This document shows positions 63,074 through 64,000 of a DNA stretch of 64,000 nucleotides, piece after piece. Within the stretch, counting starts at the first letter, position 1. Each line of letters begins with the position of its first letter. Location: NCBI RefSeq assembly GCF_024359545.1, contig NZ_JAKQZG010000013.1:103899-167898 (forward strand). Direction: 5' to 3'. Both the position numbers and the translations under genes were made by a program. The stretch comes from Jiella marina. Its GTDB lineage: Bacteria > Pseudomonadota > Alphaproteobacteria > Rhizobiales > Rhizobiaceae. The notes under the pieces were generated by a model. The model had not been told where the DNA came from and made no database searches. It saw only the letters and a list, made by a program, of their open reading frames with translations.

Positions 63074-63690
63074 GCCCGAAAACCCTTCGCAGAACGTTGT
63101 GGGGCGCCGTCGTCGTCCTGTGCCTGTTCGTGGGCGCGACTGCTGGCGTCACCATCATGCGCGCTTCGGGTCAGGCTCCCCTCCCCGGAGAAGCGTCATC
63201 CGGTATCGCCAACATTGGCGGCGAGTTTTCTCTTGTCGACCACGAAGGGCGACGCCGTGAATGGCGTGACTTTCGGGGTGAGCCGGTAGCGCTGTTCTTC
63301 GGCTTCACGAATTGTCCGGATATCTGTCCGACGACCCTTGGTGAACTCTCGGTGCTGCTGGACGATCTTGGTCCCCAAGGCGACGATCTTCAGGTACTCT
63401 TGATCAGCGGCGATCCGGAGCGGGATACGCCGGAGCGGCTCAACGAATACCTAAAGTCGTTTGATCCGCAGATTGTTGGTCTGACCGGCACAGAGGCAGA
63501 AGTTGACGAGGCATTCTCGGCTTTCAAGGCCTACCGCGCACTCGTTCCGCTGGAGAACGGCGAATACACGGTCGATCATTCCGCCGGGGTCTACCTATTT
63601 GATCGCGACGGAAGCTTTTACGGCACATTGGACATCCACGAGTCGCCAGAGGTCCAGCGGCAAAAAGTTGAGCGCCTGTTGGCTAGCTGA
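63070..63690 (+). CDS. SCO1/SenC copper chaperone
   Basis: A 206-residue SCO protein starting with GTG. An N-terminal membrane anchor (LWGAVVVLCLFVGATAGVTI) precedes the thioredoxin fold: VALFFGFTNCPDICPTTLGE with the Cu-binding CPDIC, LQVLLISGDPERDTPERLNE and TVDHSAGVYLFDRDGSFYGT with the His ligand. SCO proteins insert copper into the CuA centre of cytochrome oxidase. It closes the operon after PCuAC. All key residues are present. Confidence 0.9.
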   Translation: MSPKTLRRTLWGAVVVLCLFVGATAGVTIMRASGQAPLPGEASSGIANIGGEFSLVDHEGRRREWRDFRGEPVALFFGFTNCPDICPTTLGELSVLLDDLGPQGDDLQVLLISGDPERDTPERLNEYLKSFDPQIVGLTGTEAEVDEAFSAFKAYRALVPLENGEYTVDHSAGVYLFDRDGSFYGTLDIHESPEVQRQKVERLLAS

Positions 63691-64000
63691 GAGATGCCGA
63701 AGCGGCGCTCAAGCTGACTCGAGCAAAAAGCTGCTGCCGACGCCACCCACAAGCAGCCAACGAACCGGCCTTTCGCAAAAATCTGGAAATCGAAACATGC
63801 CCCAGCCCGCGCGAATGCGCTCATTGCGGCACAGGGGTGAAAAGAGGCCGCACCGAGGATGAAAGCGTTCCGCATTGGATTGGCTTCTCGGTGTCGTGCC
63901 CGAGCCCAATCCGGCGGCGCTCCATATCGGGAACGATCACGAACACCCGTCAACGCCGTTCTCGCGCGGCGCTGGCGGGTCACCGGACATCGGGAACAGG
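63691..64000. other. right end of the window, no gene recognised
   Basis: About 310 bases after the SCO stop hold no convincing frame, repeat or terminator. Short minus-strand frames here are not protein-like. Confidence 0.4.

Noticed and set aside
63691..64000. A possible gene at the right edge
   Set aside because: Short frames only, with no motif, start or coding-like composition.

Overview
The window looks like high-GC alphaproteobacterial DNA (inferred from overall base composition, Tat-type multicopper oxidases, a compact merRTPFA cluster and alphaproteobacterial-style accessory proteins). It reads as an accessory island: decayed prophage blocks carrying defence and toxin-antitoxin genes alternate with dense heavy-metal resistance clusters. 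Chromosome or plasmid cannot be decided; no replication, tRNA or rRNA gene was seen.

Left part (0-17.5 kb): a broken DUF433 antitoxin and a broken phage tail gene; an HTH-like protein; a two-gene secreted pair (PASTA protein plus a 919-residue coiled-coil protein); a three-domain fusion (uracil-glycosylase-like + DUF6508 + GIY-YIG); a run of frameshifted phage head and tail genes (small terminase, decoration protein, capsid, tail); an intact DarT-DarG toxin-antitoxin pair; and lysis/regulatory module A (endolysin tail, spanins, three uncharacterised genes). An IS3-type transposase remnant and an XRE regulator close the block.

Centre (17.7-39.8 kb): a copper block. A CueR-type operator precedes a CopA P1B ATPase followed by an ATP-grasp-like protein, DUF302, a membrane protein, an APC permease, a glutaredoxin-MauE fusion and a tiny Met-rich membrane peptide. 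The opposite strand carries a TolC-type factor, a multicopper oxidase, a cupredoxin, a CusF-like protein, DUF305, an adenylate cyclase, an internally deleted multicopper oxidase and cytochrome c. Then come a lipoprotein, an FAD/disulfide oxidoreductase and the mercury cluster merA-(merF)-merP-merT divergent from merR, with a textbook 19-bp-spacer mer promoter. MerF is broken by an 8-bp tandem duplication.

39.4-47.8 kb: a second decayed block with a broken PCuAC copper chaperone gene, a remnant of a Qat anti-phage system (qatB tail, frameshifted qatC, intact qatD), a chrA tail, small phage-type genes and lysis/regulatory module B. Module B is a diverged homologue of module A in the same order and orientation, so two related modules flank the copper/mercury block.

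Right part (47.9-64 kb): zinc/cadmium/lead-type and further copper functions: a ZIP transporter with DsbA- and DsbB-like proteins, a CadR/PbrR-like MerR regulator, YnfA, a CDF exporter, SCO-like proteins, a Met-rich periplasmic protein, a second tiny peptide/cytochrome c pair, DUF411 proteins, a BNR propeller, a second ZIP protein, a P1B-2 ATPase and an ICMT-like enzyme, ending with an intact PCuAC-SCO pair. Three MerR-type promoters (19-bp spacers, related dyads) precede the dsb/ZIP operon, the CDF gene and the P1B-2 ATPase, suggesting one zinc/cadmium/lead regulon.
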